NCBI GenBank assembly: GCA_030141605.1 | Contig: JAQGDQ010000291.1 | Span: 229,071-293,070 of the forward strand | DNA length: 64,000 nt | Direction of reading: 5' to 3' | Origin: Tubiluchus corallicola | Taxonomy: Eukaryota > Priapulida > Priapulimorpha > Priapulimorphida > Tubiluchidae | In this document: positions 1 to 14,100 of the stretch, one piece after another | Position numbering within the stretch: the first letter of the stretch is position 1 | How the letters are laid out: every line of letters begins with the position of its first letter | Translations under genes and position numbers: made by a program | The notes under the pieces: model-generated | What the model was told of the DNA's origin: nothing | Database searches by the model: none | The model's input: only the letters and a program-made list of their open reading frames with translations

Positions 1-195
1 GCGCCGTTGCCAGTCTTAGTAGATTCACTGAGTCTCGCGTAGCTGTGAAAGTTTAACGAAATTTGAGTATCCGAGGTAATTATTATTTAATCTAAGCTTT
101 GATATAAAATAAGCTATTGTAGTTTTCAATATTTTAGAGCATTTTTATTCTGAACTAATGATTACACAATCAGCCGGTTTTCCTTTAACTTTCCC
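1..195 (+). repeat. Dispersed repeat, left-edge copy (inverted partner at 22985-23178)
   Basis: The first ~195 bases match the reverse complement of 22985-23178 with only scattered substitutions. Shared landmarks in the same order are TTAGTAGATTCAC, GTTTAACGAAATTTGAGTA, TTATTTAATCTAAGC and CCGGTTTTCCTTTAA. The repeat probably continues to the left of the window. I do not recognise its family, and there is no coding potential. Confidence 0.8.
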
Positions 196-3100
196 CGAAA
201 ATTGTTGATTACTGTGGCGGAAAATTTTTACCTACACATTATTTCTTTTGTGTCTTTAAAGTACGTTTTTACATAATTTTCTTTATTTACGTTTAGGTAA
301 CGTTTCATTACTTATTCTGTTGCCAGTTTGTAGTCCACTTATTTCTCCCCTGTCTCTGGTGTTGCCCTCTAATCAATTTACTATGGCTTCTTTTAACTGC
401 ACAACAATGATTGAATCCGTGTGGCTTCTTCACCTGCTTGTTTTTGCGTGATTAGCCTGCATTTTTTTCCAAATGCAATAAAATCAAGCGTGGTGGATGT
501 TAAGTTTTCCCGAACGGATTAGGGCATGTTCACACTTCTTGTTCACATGCGTTCTCGCTTGGTGGTGATCACGATTCAAATATGCCCCATCTAATAAATT
601 GGTTGGTTCAACTTGTTATATTTGGTTGTACCTTTTCAAAAGTTTTCTGAATTCGACTGAAAGACAAGAAGAAGATGAGCAGAGACCACCTAGAGACCTC
701 GTGGGACTGAAAAAATTACATCTTCAATTTCCGCTTTTTCACCGTTTTTAGTTTTGGGTTAGTTGCCGTGTTCTATTTAGTACTACGTATCTACAACCAT
801 TCCCTTTTAACAGTGTATTTTGAGAAAACAAATTCCAACAATAACAATGCACCATTTTCGTGATTCATAAGAGTGTCGTTAGTTCGAAAGGTGGAAAAAA
901 CTATGAAGTTGTCGTTGATCATAAGCTGCATAAGTAGAACAATCAGTCATCAGAAATAGTTATTTTAGTACTTGGCACACCTTGGACATGTTCGTATTCA
1001 TGTTTAGAAGTTATTGCTCTTGGCTGTTAAGGCTGTCGCGCTGTGGTCGCTTATTTAACTTGTCTGAGTTCGATTTGCTTTGTGCTTGCATTTACTGCTA
1101 CAAAGTGTAACAGTGTTGAAGCTGCTTGTGAGAGGGCAACGAAAGGTGAGCGTTTGCTTGGGGAGGTCATTCGCTTAGATGTGTGAAAACTGGGCAAAAC
1201 GTTGCCCTCTTACTGAGAGTTTAGTTACACACAGCACGTACCTCGATTATGCAATATATCCAGCTGGTGTCACGTGCCAAATACGTTGATACGCTCATAT
1301 CTGACGTAACATGAGAGGCCTGTATCTGTCAGTAACTCGGGAACAAATCCGATCGTTTTGTTTTAGACTTCCTACTTGGTCTTTCCAAAACAAGAGACGA
1401 ACACTCATCTAGGTCAAGATAACACGCAGGGAAAGTTATCTTACGCAGTGCGGTCGCCTGCTGTTTCTTCCACGTGGAGCCTCGTTAAGCTGCGTTCGCA
1501 CGTATACCGGAACAACGTCAACGGCATTCTACTGTCGTCCGAATACCTTAATTCTGTCTTACCGTATAGGGTTTAGTCTATTCTGTATATGATTCTTAAC
1601 ATCTATATCTTAACGTTCTACATCTTAAGACAGCTGAAATTTGTGATGAAATGTGACTACAGCTGTTACGTCCAAACATGATAAATACAGATTTGCAGAA
1701 GCTTTTTCTACAGGGTACAGTACGCTAATTGCTGTTTTCATTAATTATGACAGCGTTCTGGTTACGATGCCCAATGCAGGCGCTAAACACAGCAGGTGTG
1801 AACGCATCTCAATGCTGGTGGTGACTGGTGACAAATTTGCATAAGGTCAACGACTGATAACGTGTTATCATCCGTGCCCACATCTCATGTGACCCTGTAG
1901 ATAACGGTGATCACGTGCAGATCCTTGTTTAATTACGTTATTAAACCCTTACTGCGCATGCGCCGTTGTGCCCGTGCATTATCAGTGACTAATTGACTAA
2001 TGACTATAAATGATTAATTATGATAGCTACCTTGGGTGATTTGTCTTATGATCTTTTATGGATTGCATTAGAATCTTGGACATTTTAACATCTATAAGAT
2101 TTCGCAAAGCTTGACAGGAAGGAAATTCACACATGATGTCTTGCATGTGCGATTTATTATTTCAATGTACACGAATTTCCCTTGATTTTCTGGCTACATA
2201 ATGTCTATGCACACTTAGTGTCATTCCACTTACTCAAGTACTGTCCTTTAATTTCTGAGAGTTTTATTTTTGGACTGTGATCAATTGGAACTGTTGTTTT
2301 TTTATTCTGACTAATCATCCTTTCAATCTTTTATGGTTTTCTTATCTTCTTATTATAACTTTGTCAAACGACTTCAGCATTTCTACTCCCTTGTATATAA
2401 TCTCTGTGGTTTAGTATACAACTTTCCAATGGACTCGATTACTTCTGTATCTTTCTTTTTTATTCTGTATATGTAGCGTTTTCAAGTTTAATTTGAACTG
2501 AGCTTTCAGTATTGCAACACGCTAAATGTTTAAATTTTCATGTTTTCCATGTTCATGATCAATATGGATAATTGTGTATTGAGTTAATTGGACGCACCTT
2601 TAGCTTCATTGGGTGAATTTGCTTTTTGTTAGGCTTTACGCAGTCTGCTGAGCTTTAAGCTAATAGAAGAATCTTCCTTTTACCAAATCTGCTGTCGTCC
2701 TTTACGTAATCGCCACCAATTTCCTCATCATGGTTACGCCCACATGCATCTAGTCTTGTTCTTTTGCAGCAATTAGGAAATTATGGTTGCGGTTATTCAA
2801 GCTGAATCTTACGTCCTTGAAAACTAAGCCGTAATGATTCGGTAAGCTGACCCAACGACATCGAGTGTCCTTGCTCAAACGATCAGCTGTTTGCTTGTTG
2901 GTATTTTACACCCCAAGGTTGTATATACGTTTGCTCTACTCGCTGAACGCCCATTGTGGAACCTGGGAGCGGTGGAGGCGGTAGGGCTGCAGCTCTCGTG
3001 TCTCTCTTCCTGCCACATTTAGGGCGACGGGGGAGGAGCCACGACCAGTTTCGCCTGATCTTGTGTTCCCCAAACAGCTTTGTGCTTTTCTTCCAGAACG

Positions 3101-5750
3101 TAGCGCTGGGATTAGCACTGGAGCATGTTATAGGGCGAAGTTCTGGGTGTAGGCGAAGTTCAAGCTTTATGTTTCGAGTCTCGTGCTCTACACATTAGAA
3201 AACTAATTGCGTAATGATTTGAACAAAGAGATTCTCGAAAGGAGAAGTCAGCAAGGAGGCTGTGAGACGCTAGTGTGGTGCCAGGCTGTGTAATGCTGAA
3301 CATGATTCTGCAGATCAACGAAAATGCTTGTTTAGGTAATTCAATAATTCATGTCTACGTCACTTGATCTTGTGTACATATCTTGATTAATTTCATATAT
3401 TATGATATCCGCATTATTGTTATCTTAATAATTCGAAGCCTGATGCGAATTTGTGTAAAAGCATGTAGACGCTTTTTTCTAAACTTATCAATGAATTCAT
3501 AAATGTAATACAATGAATGCATGTAAATGTACATGTTTCCAGGTTCAACTCCTTTCTGAGACAAAATTTTTCAGTATATTTATTTATTTTCGTTCGTTCA
3601 CCAGTTTCTAGGTTTAGGTCATTCAACGTAAGTTTCATAGTTTAAAATTGTTGTTGATTTGTCATGATTAACAATTGATATTAATTATTGTAATGATTTT
3701 CGTCGTTAATGTTCTATCTTTCTTATTTTAGTTGCCATTATTATTGTAGCGAAATTGCTGCAAAACTTCGCGTGAAAGTATTTTACATTTAAGTTATAAC
3801 TTGTCACGATTAAAAAATTGGCTTTTCTAGTTCTTGAAACAAGTGCCGTCACAGAAAAATGATGGTGTGGGCTTGGTGCTTCATTTCCTTATATTTTCTT
3901 TTCCCTTCCTCTCTTTGACGCATAGGATATGCATAACACCGACTACTTACTCGTGAGCTATGTATTATTCATAAAACAACGCCTACATGGTCATGTATAC
4001 AGAGATAATAAACGTAAAAGGTAGATATAATATATGTGCTGTTTACGGGCATTTATATTGAATAGTCACCTACTAACGATCCCCCATTGGTTTAGTTTGT
4101 CAGAAACGTAAAGCCATTTGTAAATAGGTTTTTACAAAAGTTAATCGCGCTTTCATTGATCTTGGCTACCATTGATCGTAGGATCATATATACACAGCCA
4201 GCGCAGCGAATATTGGGGTGTGCGAATAATTCTACAGTCTTTACACACGAGAAAGTGAAATTTTTGGATGGTACAGCACTGTGTTTACCATCTATAAACA
4301 CTACGTGGGACGTACGCGCTTGCCCGACATAACTGTGCAATGCGGGAACTGCATACCGCCTCATTATGTACCATAGCAGCATTGCGGTACACATTAAGAC
4401 GGTCTGCGGTGCACCTGCAGTACACGGGACTGTCCAGCATGTCCCACGTGGTGTGGCAACAAATATAACAGCCCGAGACCTTGATTATGCGTTTTTTAGA
4501 TACTGGACACAATTACTGTGGATTTTTGTTTTGTCTTTTCTCCAGTAGGTAGCAGCGAAGCGTTGACTTCAAACATTTTTCAAATTTCTTAAACACTGTT
4601 TCGCCGTTTCACTGTCATGGCGGCTTACATTGATCACCGGACTCACAGTGTAATGGTATAGTTCCTGTAAAGTCATCTCGCTTTCCGTGAAAAACTACGG
4701 TTTGCAGCTCCGCCCACATTTAGCCACCAACATGCCGTGCTCTTTTGCAGAGAAATACAATCTTACTATCGCAGTTACCATAAGATTAATGTTCAATATT
4801 TCGTAAACGTAATCAACTGAGTTGAGTTTTTATGGAAATCATAATTAATTCTACATTTTTTCCGCAAATTCTGCAATTTTGAAGGATAAGTGCTGTAAAA
4901 ACAGCACAGAAAAGGATAAACAGGTTGAATAGAGCTATTCATAACCAAGTGGATGAATAAACTGTCTAACATTTATACATATAAACATTTATATTCGCGA
5001 TCTAAAAACCAAGTAAAGTTTAAAGCCACTAATTGAAAATTAACCGTATTAATACAATTAAATTAGTCCAGATAAATCTGCGACTGTGCGAATTTCTGAA
5101 TCAGAGCTCACTAATGAACTTACTGTGCTATCAAGTAATCAGTGGAAATTGTGTAATGAAGCATTATTGGTACAACAATCAATACACTTCACTGTTGCAC
5201 AAATTTTATTAACTGGCTTCTGCTTAATTAATCCCAACTTATTGACGTGCGCTCGCCAGACTTCTGCTATCCAAGAATTATAAGGGGCTAGTCCGGCAGG
5301 ATACGGGCACTTAAAAGTAGTTTCCTTTTGAGCAGGTTGTTTCTTTCTGCTATTCTTGGGCTTGCGGGAGTAGCCACATCCTTTCCTCTTTGTGGAAGTG
5401 GCGACAGCTGTTCATTTGGTTCCTCCTTTATGTTTTCGGTTCTCAATAACATCGGGGAGGAACGAACGCTTTTTCTATTACGTTCTAATGGCAGATTGCT
5501 ATTATAAAAAAGGTGTATCCACCCTTCTTGTAAATTTTCGAATTTTTATCATGATTAGGACGTTGGTCACTGGCGAGTCTGAACTTCGAAAACAAATTTC
5601 TGTAGCTTTTTAAAGTTAATTTTTAAAAAAAACTCGTATTTGTGTCAAGCATACAGCAATATTACTTTGGTGTTTTGCATTGTTGTCATCAAGTGTCATT
5701 CTCGTGTCACCTGCGATTCGATGTGTTTCGTGAGAACAGTTCGTCGCTTG
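196..5750. other. Non-coding DNA upstream of ATOS
   Basis: AT-rich DNA with only short, unconvincing open frames. A GC- and CpG-richer island lies at about 2935-3130 and could be promoter-like. A good donor-type site (AAAG/GTGAGC) near 1146 could end an untranslated first exon of ATOS, because ATOS exon 1 as modelled follows an acceptor-like CCTCCCAG and therefore probably has an upstream 5' UTR exon. Neither point can be confirmed from sequence alone. Confidence 0.3.
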
Positions 5751-6296
5751 TTAAAGGAAAGAACAAGTCACTCAATATATTTGGTTTATTTTTCTGTTAT
5801 CACTTAAACTTAGAAAAATATAACAAAAAATTGCAAAGAACTGCCTGTAAAGCTTAAATTTAGAATACACTACTTATGAATGGAAATTGTGAGGCGTGGT
5901 GGTTGCCGCCATTCACTTGAAAATCATGACGTAACTGGGGACTTCGTGACTTTCCGTGAGCGAGTCGTGGCTTTCCGTAAGTGCGTTAACCTAGTTCAAA
6001 CTTGTGCAGCTTGCCTAATGCTGACGCAAAAATAGCTATCCATTTTTTTGTAAAAACTTGTTATGCTTTTGATGAAGGTTGACTGAGCGCTACTTTTCTT
6101 CAAGACGAATGACGTCATTGGTGGAAGAATGGGCATTGAAAGTGGGACCGCCCAAGCATGAAGTGATCGCAACTGTAAATAGATTTTTCTAGTTACACGA
6201 GGCGCTTATTGCAGTTTTATTACTAAATCCTTCTAACATTTTTCACGAACATTGAAATAAGCCCTAGCGTCCTAGAAGTGTTGAATTTTCCTTTAA
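5751..6296 (+). mobile_element. TTAA-flanked MITE, copy A
   Basis: Starts TTAAAGGAAAG and ends CTTTCCTTTAA-like (TTTTCCTTTAA), giving terminal inverted repeats of about 12 bases that include TTAA, the target site used by piggyBac-type elements. The interior carries blocks shared with the copies at 12048, 35392, 56483 and 63580: CACTTGAAAATCATGACGTAA, a TGACGTCA palindrome at 6110-6117 followed by TTGGTGGAA, and TTACACGAGGCGC. No transposase is encoded. The right terminus has been amplified into the adjacent 74-bp satellite. Confidence 0.7.
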
Positions 6297-6915
6297 GAGA
6301 AAACTCTGATAGAAACATAGATACATTGAAATAAGCCCTAACTTCCTAGAAGTGTTGACCTTTCCTTTAAGAGAAAACTCTGATAGAAACATAGGTACAT
6401 TGAAATAAGCCCCAACCTCCTAGAAGTGTTGACCTTTCCTTTAAGAGAAAACTCTGATAGAAACATAAATACATTGAAATAAGCCCTAACTTCCTAGAAG
6501 TGTTGACCTTTCCTTTAAGAGAAAACTCTGATAGAAACATAGATACATTGAAATAAGCCCTGACATCCTAGAAGTGTTGATCTTTCCTTTAAGAGAAAAC
6601 TCTGATAGAAACATAGATACATTGAAATAAGCCCTAACCTCCTAGAAGTGTTGACCTTTCCTTTAAGAGAAAACTCTGATAGAAACATAGATACATTGAA
6701 ATAAGCCCTAACCTCCTAGAAGTGTTGACCTTTCCTTTAAGAGAAAACTCTGATAGAAACATAGATACATTGAAATAAGCCCTAACCTCCTAGAAGTGTT
6801 GACTTTTCCTTTAAGAGAAAACTCGGATAGAAACATAGATACATTGAAATAAGCCCTAACCTCCTAGAAGTGTTGACCTTTCCTTTAAGAGAAAACTCTG
6901 ATAGAAACATAGATA
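6251..6915 (+). repeat. 74-bp tandem satellite, 9 copies, grown from the MITE end
   Basis: Nine near-identical units of about 74 bases. Each contains ATTGAAATAAGCCCTAAC, CCTAGAAGTGTTGACC, TTTCCTTTAAGAG and AAACTCTGATAGAAACATAG. The first half of the unit is the 3' end of MITE copy A including its terminal inverted repeat; the second half is flanking DNA. The array therefore arose by duplication across the transposon/host junction. Confidence 0.9.
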
Positions 6916-9401
6916 CCATTGAGCAAAATGCTCAACTCACTAGTATGCGTGTATGGGTGTGGCACCGTAACATTCCGGGTTGTGTTGCGTAACATGACAG
7001 ATTAGGGCAAACTGGTACTGAATAAGTTAGTTATGCAATTCAAAGTAAAATCTATGCGAGTCAGAACGTTCTTTTTCCTTTATGTTAATATTGAGTGAAA
7101 TTTCCTCCAGGGCGCTGACTAAACTTCGACGCTATTACACATAAATGTCATTTTGTGAACATTTTTCAAGTCGTTGACAGCTGATAGTTGTGTATTCATC
7201 TACGGCGCTTGTTCTCATGGTTGAAGTTTTCTCTTTTATCAGAAGTTCGATGAGGTGTCGTATGAGGTTATTGGCCAACCTAGTTTTTAATGATTTAAAT
7301 ACTACTGTTTGTAAAGCGATCTGCACTTTTTACAGACTGCGTTGCTCACTACTGGAAATTTTCCAGTAGAAAATCATTTTCCATTTTCATCAAACGCTTG
7401 CAGCAGACCAAAATTCTATCGACCATCGACTCTTGGGTATTCTGGGATGCATTCCGCGTTTAATAAGTGAGTTAATTTACTGTAGATGTGCTATAACGAG
7501 TGATTCGATAAAACAACCGCTGCGTTGGCTATTCCTGAAACACTGCTGATTCATCAGTTTATTTAAGCAAATTAAGTCGACCCGAACAACTCGCAATTAT
7601 GAATCATTAACCTCATTTTTGTCGCAGTTTTGCAATATTCATTTTGTAAAGGATACATTTAAACTGAATTGTTGGAGAAATTTGCGATTCTTGTTGATTA
7701 AAAGGCCAGACGTAACCTGCAAGCACGAAATGGTACAGCCAGCACACCTCCTGCAAATCCTGTTTGGGGTAACAGGAGCTCCAAGGAAGCAGAGAAAGGG
7801 TTACCAGCGTACGAAGTTGGTAAACATGCTGTCAGCTGAACTTCTGGGGGCAGAATATAGATGAAGTATATACTTGACTTTCTATATATAATGCAACAGC
7901 GCAAGCTGTAAAACCAAAACAAGATTTAAATGTCGTTAGCATTTTAATTTGATATTTCTTCTAATTTTTAACATTTAAAGAAAGAAAATAGCTATAACTT
8001 CTTTACTGGAAACCAGTTTTTGTTTACTTAAACGTTCCACCGAATTAAAAATCTATTGCCAATTTTAGTTTGCCAAAAGCATCAAATTTGTGTCAATGAG
8101 GGCATTTCGAACTGCTGAACGTACGTTTAAACGTTCAAGGTAGACCAGTTAGCGCGGAAAATCAATTACATGTAATATTTTTGTGCGAACGTTTAAACCC
8201 TGTATCATTAAATCATTTACTGCAGACGAGTGCACGTTTAGCGTTCCGGTTGAGGCTGTATAACTTGCTGTACATGACTAAACCCCAGCTGATAAGCATG
8301 GCGTACTGTACCACGAGTATTGAGCTGTGCTGTACAATATGTACAGTGCTACGCCTGACCTTATTATTATAGTAATTGGTGCAATATTCGATCCTTCAAA
8401 AAAGCTGATGTTCATTTGCGTGGCATCGTAAAAACGAACGATGTCGGAACATTATGTGTCATCTAGTTTTACGATACATAAAATTCACAGTATGTGGAGG
8501 AAGGTAATAAACTGAATTTTATTATGGGCCAACGACTAGGTTTTATCATTCACAGGAGTTATGTCACGAAAAAACTGAAAACAGCTTAACACTTGCCATT
8601 ATGAATTATTAACATTCTTCGATACTAGATTTTCGATATTTCGGTGCAGTAACGTTTGCTATTCTTCTAAATTTATCAAATTGTGATTGCGGGTATAATA
8701 AAAATTAATGGAACAAAGCAGCTAGTAGCTTACATTAAACTGAAATATTCTTAAAATGAATACTAAAAACACCAAACGTATAATTGCACAGTGTCATCAT
8801 TTCATATGTTGTCATGAACTTTGAATGGTCGCGACCGCTGTATATTTGTGTTGATCATAAAAGTTTTCTTTTCTCTGTGTTGTTATGACCCTTTAAGATT
8901 TTCATTCTTCGCTACAGCTTAATGTAAACTTGCAAAAAATACGCCTGATACAATCGGATGTATCTAGGTAAACGAGGCGTCTCTAGAAGTTCGATATTAA
9001 TCTTTAGGAAGAAGACAGGTGTGTGTGTGTATAACACGGAACAACGCGTTGGCAAATACGGGGCAGCTCACTGTCATAGCAACGTAATTTCACTGATAAC
9101 ATTACCTTTGTGTGTCATGATTCTCAAGGGCTGGGTGTTTATTGATAAAGAATATGTTTATTGTGTTTTAGTCATTACCCGACCGTCCATTTTGAGACGA
9201 TGGGTCACACAGTGTAATAGAAGTTTGGTTTTGCTTTGTTTTGTCACCATATTCTTCAAATCTTGTGTACTAACCTTGATTGGTTAAATCATAATTTTAT
9301 ATTATAGACAGTGGTACGTGATATCTCTCGTGCTAGGCTTTCGAGCTGTGGCACCGTCCTGCATATTTATGCATACTTCTGTGTACATAATAAAAGACTT
9401 G
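6916..9401. other. Non-coding DNA
   Basis: No convincing exon. Open frames here (for example 8958-9287, 109 codons) lack recognisable domains and coding-like composition. I see no RNA gene and no clear transposon end. Confidence 0.4.
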
Positions 9402-9465
9402 TCATCGTCATCATCATCATCGTCGTCGTCATCATCATCATCGTCGTCGTCATCATCATCGTCAT
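9402..9465 (+). repeat. (TCATCG/TCATCA)n microsatellite
   Basis: Imperfect ATC/GTC triplet array. It reads as poly-serine in one frame, but nothing around it looks like a gene. Confidence 0.85.
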
Positions 9466-11001
9466 TCACAAGGAAAGGAAAGCATCATAAGTTTGTGCCT
9501 ATTATCGCGGCTGATAATTTCGGTATCATTTCTCAGCCTCTGGTACATTTGCCATAAATCTACATTTTGCCCAGAGTTCTAAATTGATATAGATGTCATG
9601 ATTATCGCGCTCGTAAATGTGCAGAAAAATGCGCCATTCGTCTTTTTTCAACATTTATCATTTTGCGGAAACGTCAGAAGGTTGTAGTGGAATAATTTGC
9701 GAGTTGCAATTTCATTTTTCCCTTATAACTAGTATTTTTTTTCAGAATTTCACTTTCACTGGCATTTTAACTTACTTTTTTGTTTTAAGTGAAGGAATCG
9801 TCTTGTAATGGAATACGAGTTTGTATATACAATTCCTCCCCGCCTCCTACCCTGCAGGTTGCAGTGGGTGAGATTAGGTGGCAGCCAAAGCTTGGGAGAT
9901 CGATTGTTCGGTTACTGCGGTACAACAGCTATTTTTAGACGCCAACAAAAAAGGGATATTTTTCCTAGCTCTCAGCGTTAAAAAGTGAACTACATTGGCG
10001 TCCGTGGGATAATAGCTAAAAGTGGCGTCGGTTTGGAGGAAGAAATTGGTTAAAACTGAGCAAAAAAACGAGCTTATGCTTTGGAGGCTGTGTCTTGATG
10101 GTTGTGAGTTGAATCGAGTTGTTTGGATTAGAGTTACATATAAAGTTCATTGTTTTCTGAATGTAAATGTAATATGGTACATTAGATTGCTGTTATTATG
10201 AACAGTAATTCTATTAATCGAGATGATCGAGAGCAAAATATACGTGTTACACACCGAGTAAAAAGGAAGTGTTTTAGCACAAATGAACGAAATCTGTACA
10301 TTTTTTCTTTGTTTTTCTCGACTTATCCAAAATATTGTCGCAAGAGATTAATCGTGATATCGAATTACAAGAACACTGTATAATCGAATTATATAATTTC
10401 AAAATCGCCCATCACTAGCTGTTTGACGTTCTAAACTGCTTGCTAGTGAAAGAAAATACTTTACCATAACTTTTGAGAAACTATTCAAACCGACGGGGTT
10501 TCGCATGAATAATTACTGGCAGTAAAATTACCAAGCACACGCTAACGTTTTTATCGCTTTTTTCTTTTTTACAATTAAAGCGTAGCGACGTACATTTTGC
10601 TTTGCTGTGTATATGTATGTATCACAAGAGTTCGTTGGCGCTAGTGTCAATGTTTAGCTGTAGTGGATTTAATTCATAATGTCAGTCAAAGCCGACTAAG
10701 GAAAGCTTTCCAATGTCGTACAGCCTGCAGCAAAAACGAGTTATTCTGCGCAAAGCCGCAAAAACGAATTTCGTTTCTTGATTTCTAAAGTGGGTTTCGC
10801 ATTTCGTAGATCATATTACTTAGTTTTATTTGCCAGGATTCTTTAGAGATGTTTGACGTTTCTCAAAATGAGTTGATAACGTGCAATAGCAGTTTCTGAC
10901 TACGCACCCATGGACTTACGTTACTAACGGGCACGCATGCTTAATCGATGACGTCACCGGATGCTCATTGTTAGTTTGTTTTCCTCCCAGGTACGCCGGA
11001 A
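9466..11001. other. DNA immediately upstream of ATOS exon 1
   Basis: Mostly featureless AT-rich sequence. A perfect TGACGTCA palindrome (CRE/ATF-type site) lies at 10949-10956, about 45 bases before the ATOS ATG. A pyrimidine-rich CCTCCCAG acceptor-like site sits about 10 bases before that ATG, so this stretch is more likely intron than promoter. Confidence 0.35.
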
Positions 11002-11178
11002 ATGCAACTGGACGTGAGGGAGCCTCTAGACTTGTTTTGTGACTTCGCCATGCTTGTTGTGGAGAGCCGGGTTCCTTCCTACACATCCAGCGGACACACT
11101 TCCGGTCCACATTGTCCGTCGCTAGATGGCACTGTGGTGGAGACTGCACACGAAACATGTAGTCGACAAGATAAAATG
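11002..11178 (+). CDS. ATOS: ATOS exon 1 (aa 1-59)
   Basis: Opens at an ATG shortly after an acceptor-like CCTCCCAG, so the exon may begin at 10992 with a few untranslated bases. It encodes a block (LFCDFAMLVVESRVPSY) comparable to the vertebrate ATOSA N-terminus. Ends ATAAAATG/GTAGGT, phase 0. Confidence 0.7.
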
Positions 11179-14100
11179 GTAGGTTTTGAGCCTGTTAGTT
11201 TATCCTAAGTACATTATTTATGTTGTAGTCTGTTGTTAGACCACGACACTTTGCTGTTGTGGCACTTAGGCATGTGTGTACAGCAAAAATTTTCATAACT
11301 AATGGTAGATTCGTTCTGTTTTTGTGCTTTATGTATGAGAACGCATGAACTACTCCCATTGGTCCAAATTGACCGCTGCAACGTGAAGAAGATTTGTAAG
11401 TGCCCGTATATATTGTGCGGCCATGGTAAAAATCCACTGTTGGATCTACCCTTTTGTAGTCAACGCCGTCGTTGTCGTCATAACTGCGTGCAGGGATTAT
11501 GTACATAGACTCAAGGTTGCTATGGTGGCTATGTTTGCTATGATTGTATGGTCACACTGTGTTATTAATAATAAACTACATGTACATTGTACAGTGTGTT
11601 TGCAAAACGAAACATACATATCGCACAGGCGGTTGAATGTGAACTGACCTTATCAACCAAGTGTTCAAGCGTTAAATGATTGTGCTTAGCGGTTAAAAAG
11701 TTATTGGTCTGAAGAGCTAAACTCTAAATTATGCACGTGTTGGCGGATGAGAGTTGTGGCTAGGATAACCTGTATTACGCCAGAATTCCTAGAAGAACCT
11801 GGAATTCTCATTAGGTGTTGTGTTAACTGTAGTTTCGATCTGCCAGCCTGCATTTCCTGATACCTAGGTGTTTATATCATCATATGAATTAATTTCGCCT
11901 GTCAGTTGAATGCTAGCGATAAATTAATTTCGCCTGATGTATTGATGATAAATATTCATTATAGACAAGGAATTGTATAGTGCCTTTTGAAAAATGAAAC
12001 CTAACATGCATTATAATTATGTCCTCGAGCGTACGTGTCTATCTGCTTTAAAAGAAGGGACTAGTCACTCAGCATGTTGGGTTTATTTTACTGTTATCAC
12101 TTAAACTTAGAAAAATATGGCAAAGAAATTTGACAAAAAACATGCTATAAAACATGAAATTAATTTAAATTAGCACTGCATAGAGAAAATGCTAGTTGTC
12201 ATTCACTTGAAAATTATGACGTAACTGGTGGACTTCCACCAGGGGACTTTTTATAACCGCATCATGGTTTTTCGTAACCTCGCTCTCCTTAAACTAATTC
12301 AAACTTCTGCATCATATCTAATTGTAAAATTCAGAAGTTGTGTTTATACGAAAATACAACAAGCTTAGTTATCTAATTTTTTGTAACACTGAATGACGTC
12401 ATTGGTGGAAGAATGGGTTCAAAATGGAAGCACCCAGGCGTGAAGTGATCACAACTTTTAATTAATTTTACTAATTACACGAGGCGCATATCACACCTTT
12501 GATACCCAAATCCTTCTAATATTTTTTGCTAATATTGAATGATTTCCCAGAAGGCTTGGTCGTTCCTTCATGATAATTTTCGTAAGATAAATACCGGATA
12601 AACAACTGTATGCACAGGTTTACTACTGTGCAAATCAGAAAGTTACTTTCTCACAATTTGTTTCGCAATCTGAAAATCCGTGCTCTTGTTTGCGGCATTT
12701 ATATCTGTGGGAATGTGATTCCCCCCTGAAAAATTAATGACTAACCCCTGACACATTAGCTGCTTTACGTCACCCCACTGGAGAACTTAATGGACTAACC
12801 CTTGGCACACTAGCTGCTTTACTGTACCCCCCGTGGAGAACTTAATGGACTAACCCTTGACACACTAGCTGCTTTACTGTAACCCCCCTGGAGAACTTAA
12901 TGGACTAACCCTTGACACACTAGCTGCTTTACTGTACCCCCCTGGAGAACTTAATGGACTAACCCTTGACACACTAGCTGCTTTACTGTACCCCCCTGGA
13001 GAACTTAATGGACTAACCCTTGACACACTAGCTGCTTTACTATACCCCCGTGGAGAACTTAATGGACTAACCCTTGACACACTAGCTGCTTTACTGTAAC
13101 CCCCCTGGAGAACTTAATGGACTAACCCTTGACACACTAGCTGCTTTACTGTACCCCCCTGGAGAACTTAATGGACTAACCCTTGACACACTAGCTGCTT
13201 TACTGTACCCCCCTGGAGAACTTAATGGACTAACCCTTGACACACTAGCTGCTTTACTGTACCCCCCTGGAGAACTTAATGGACTAACCCTTGACACACT
13301 AGCTGCTTTACTGTACCCCCCGTGGAGAACTTAATGGACTAACCCTTGACACACTAGCTGCTTTACTGTAACCCCCTGGAGAACTTAATGGACTAACCCT
13401 TGACACACTAGCTGCTTTACTGTACCCCCCTGGAGAACTTAATGGACTAACCCTTGACACACTATCTGCTTTACTGTACCCCCCTGGAGAACTTAATGGA
13501 CTAACCCTTGACACACTAGCTGCTTTACTGTACCCCCCTGGAGAACTTAATGGACTAACCCTTGACACACTAGCTGCTTTACTGTACCCCCCTGGAGAAC
13601 TTAATGGACTAACCCTTGACACACTAGCTGCTTTACTGTACCCCCGTGGAGAACTTAATGGACTAACCCTTGACACACTAGCTGCTTTACTGTAACCCCC
13701 CTGGAGAACTTAATGGACTAACCCTTGACACACTAGCTGCTTCACTGTACCCCCTGGAGAACTTAATGGACTAACCCTTGACACACTATCTGCTTTACTG
13801 TACCCCCCTGGGTTTGGTTTGTTTGTTTTGTTGGGTTTGGTTTGTGTGTTTTGTTGGGACTTAATGGACTAACCCTTGACACACTAGCTGTTTTGTCTTG
13901 AGAACTTAATGGACTAACCCTTGACACACTAGCTGCTTTACTGTACCCCCCTGGAGAACTTAATGGACTAACCCTTGACACACTAGCTGCTTTACTATAT
14001 ATCACCATAAATTTTTCGCTGTAAATAATAAATAATTATCACATTTAATGTGACTGTCATTTTTGTATTGGTTTGACAGCTGACCGTGCAGCGAAATGAA

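Noticed and set aside
5751-6915. CRISPR-like array
   Set aside because: Units are contiguous, without unique spacers, and the DNA is animal nuclear; it is a satellite.
8958-9287. 109-codon open frame
   Set aside because: No domain, no splice support and composition like the surrounding non-coding DNA.
12874-14008. Minus-strand open frames with an SRVSPLSSPGGYSKAA repeat
   Set aside because: Products of the 54-bp array; single-base indels end each frame.
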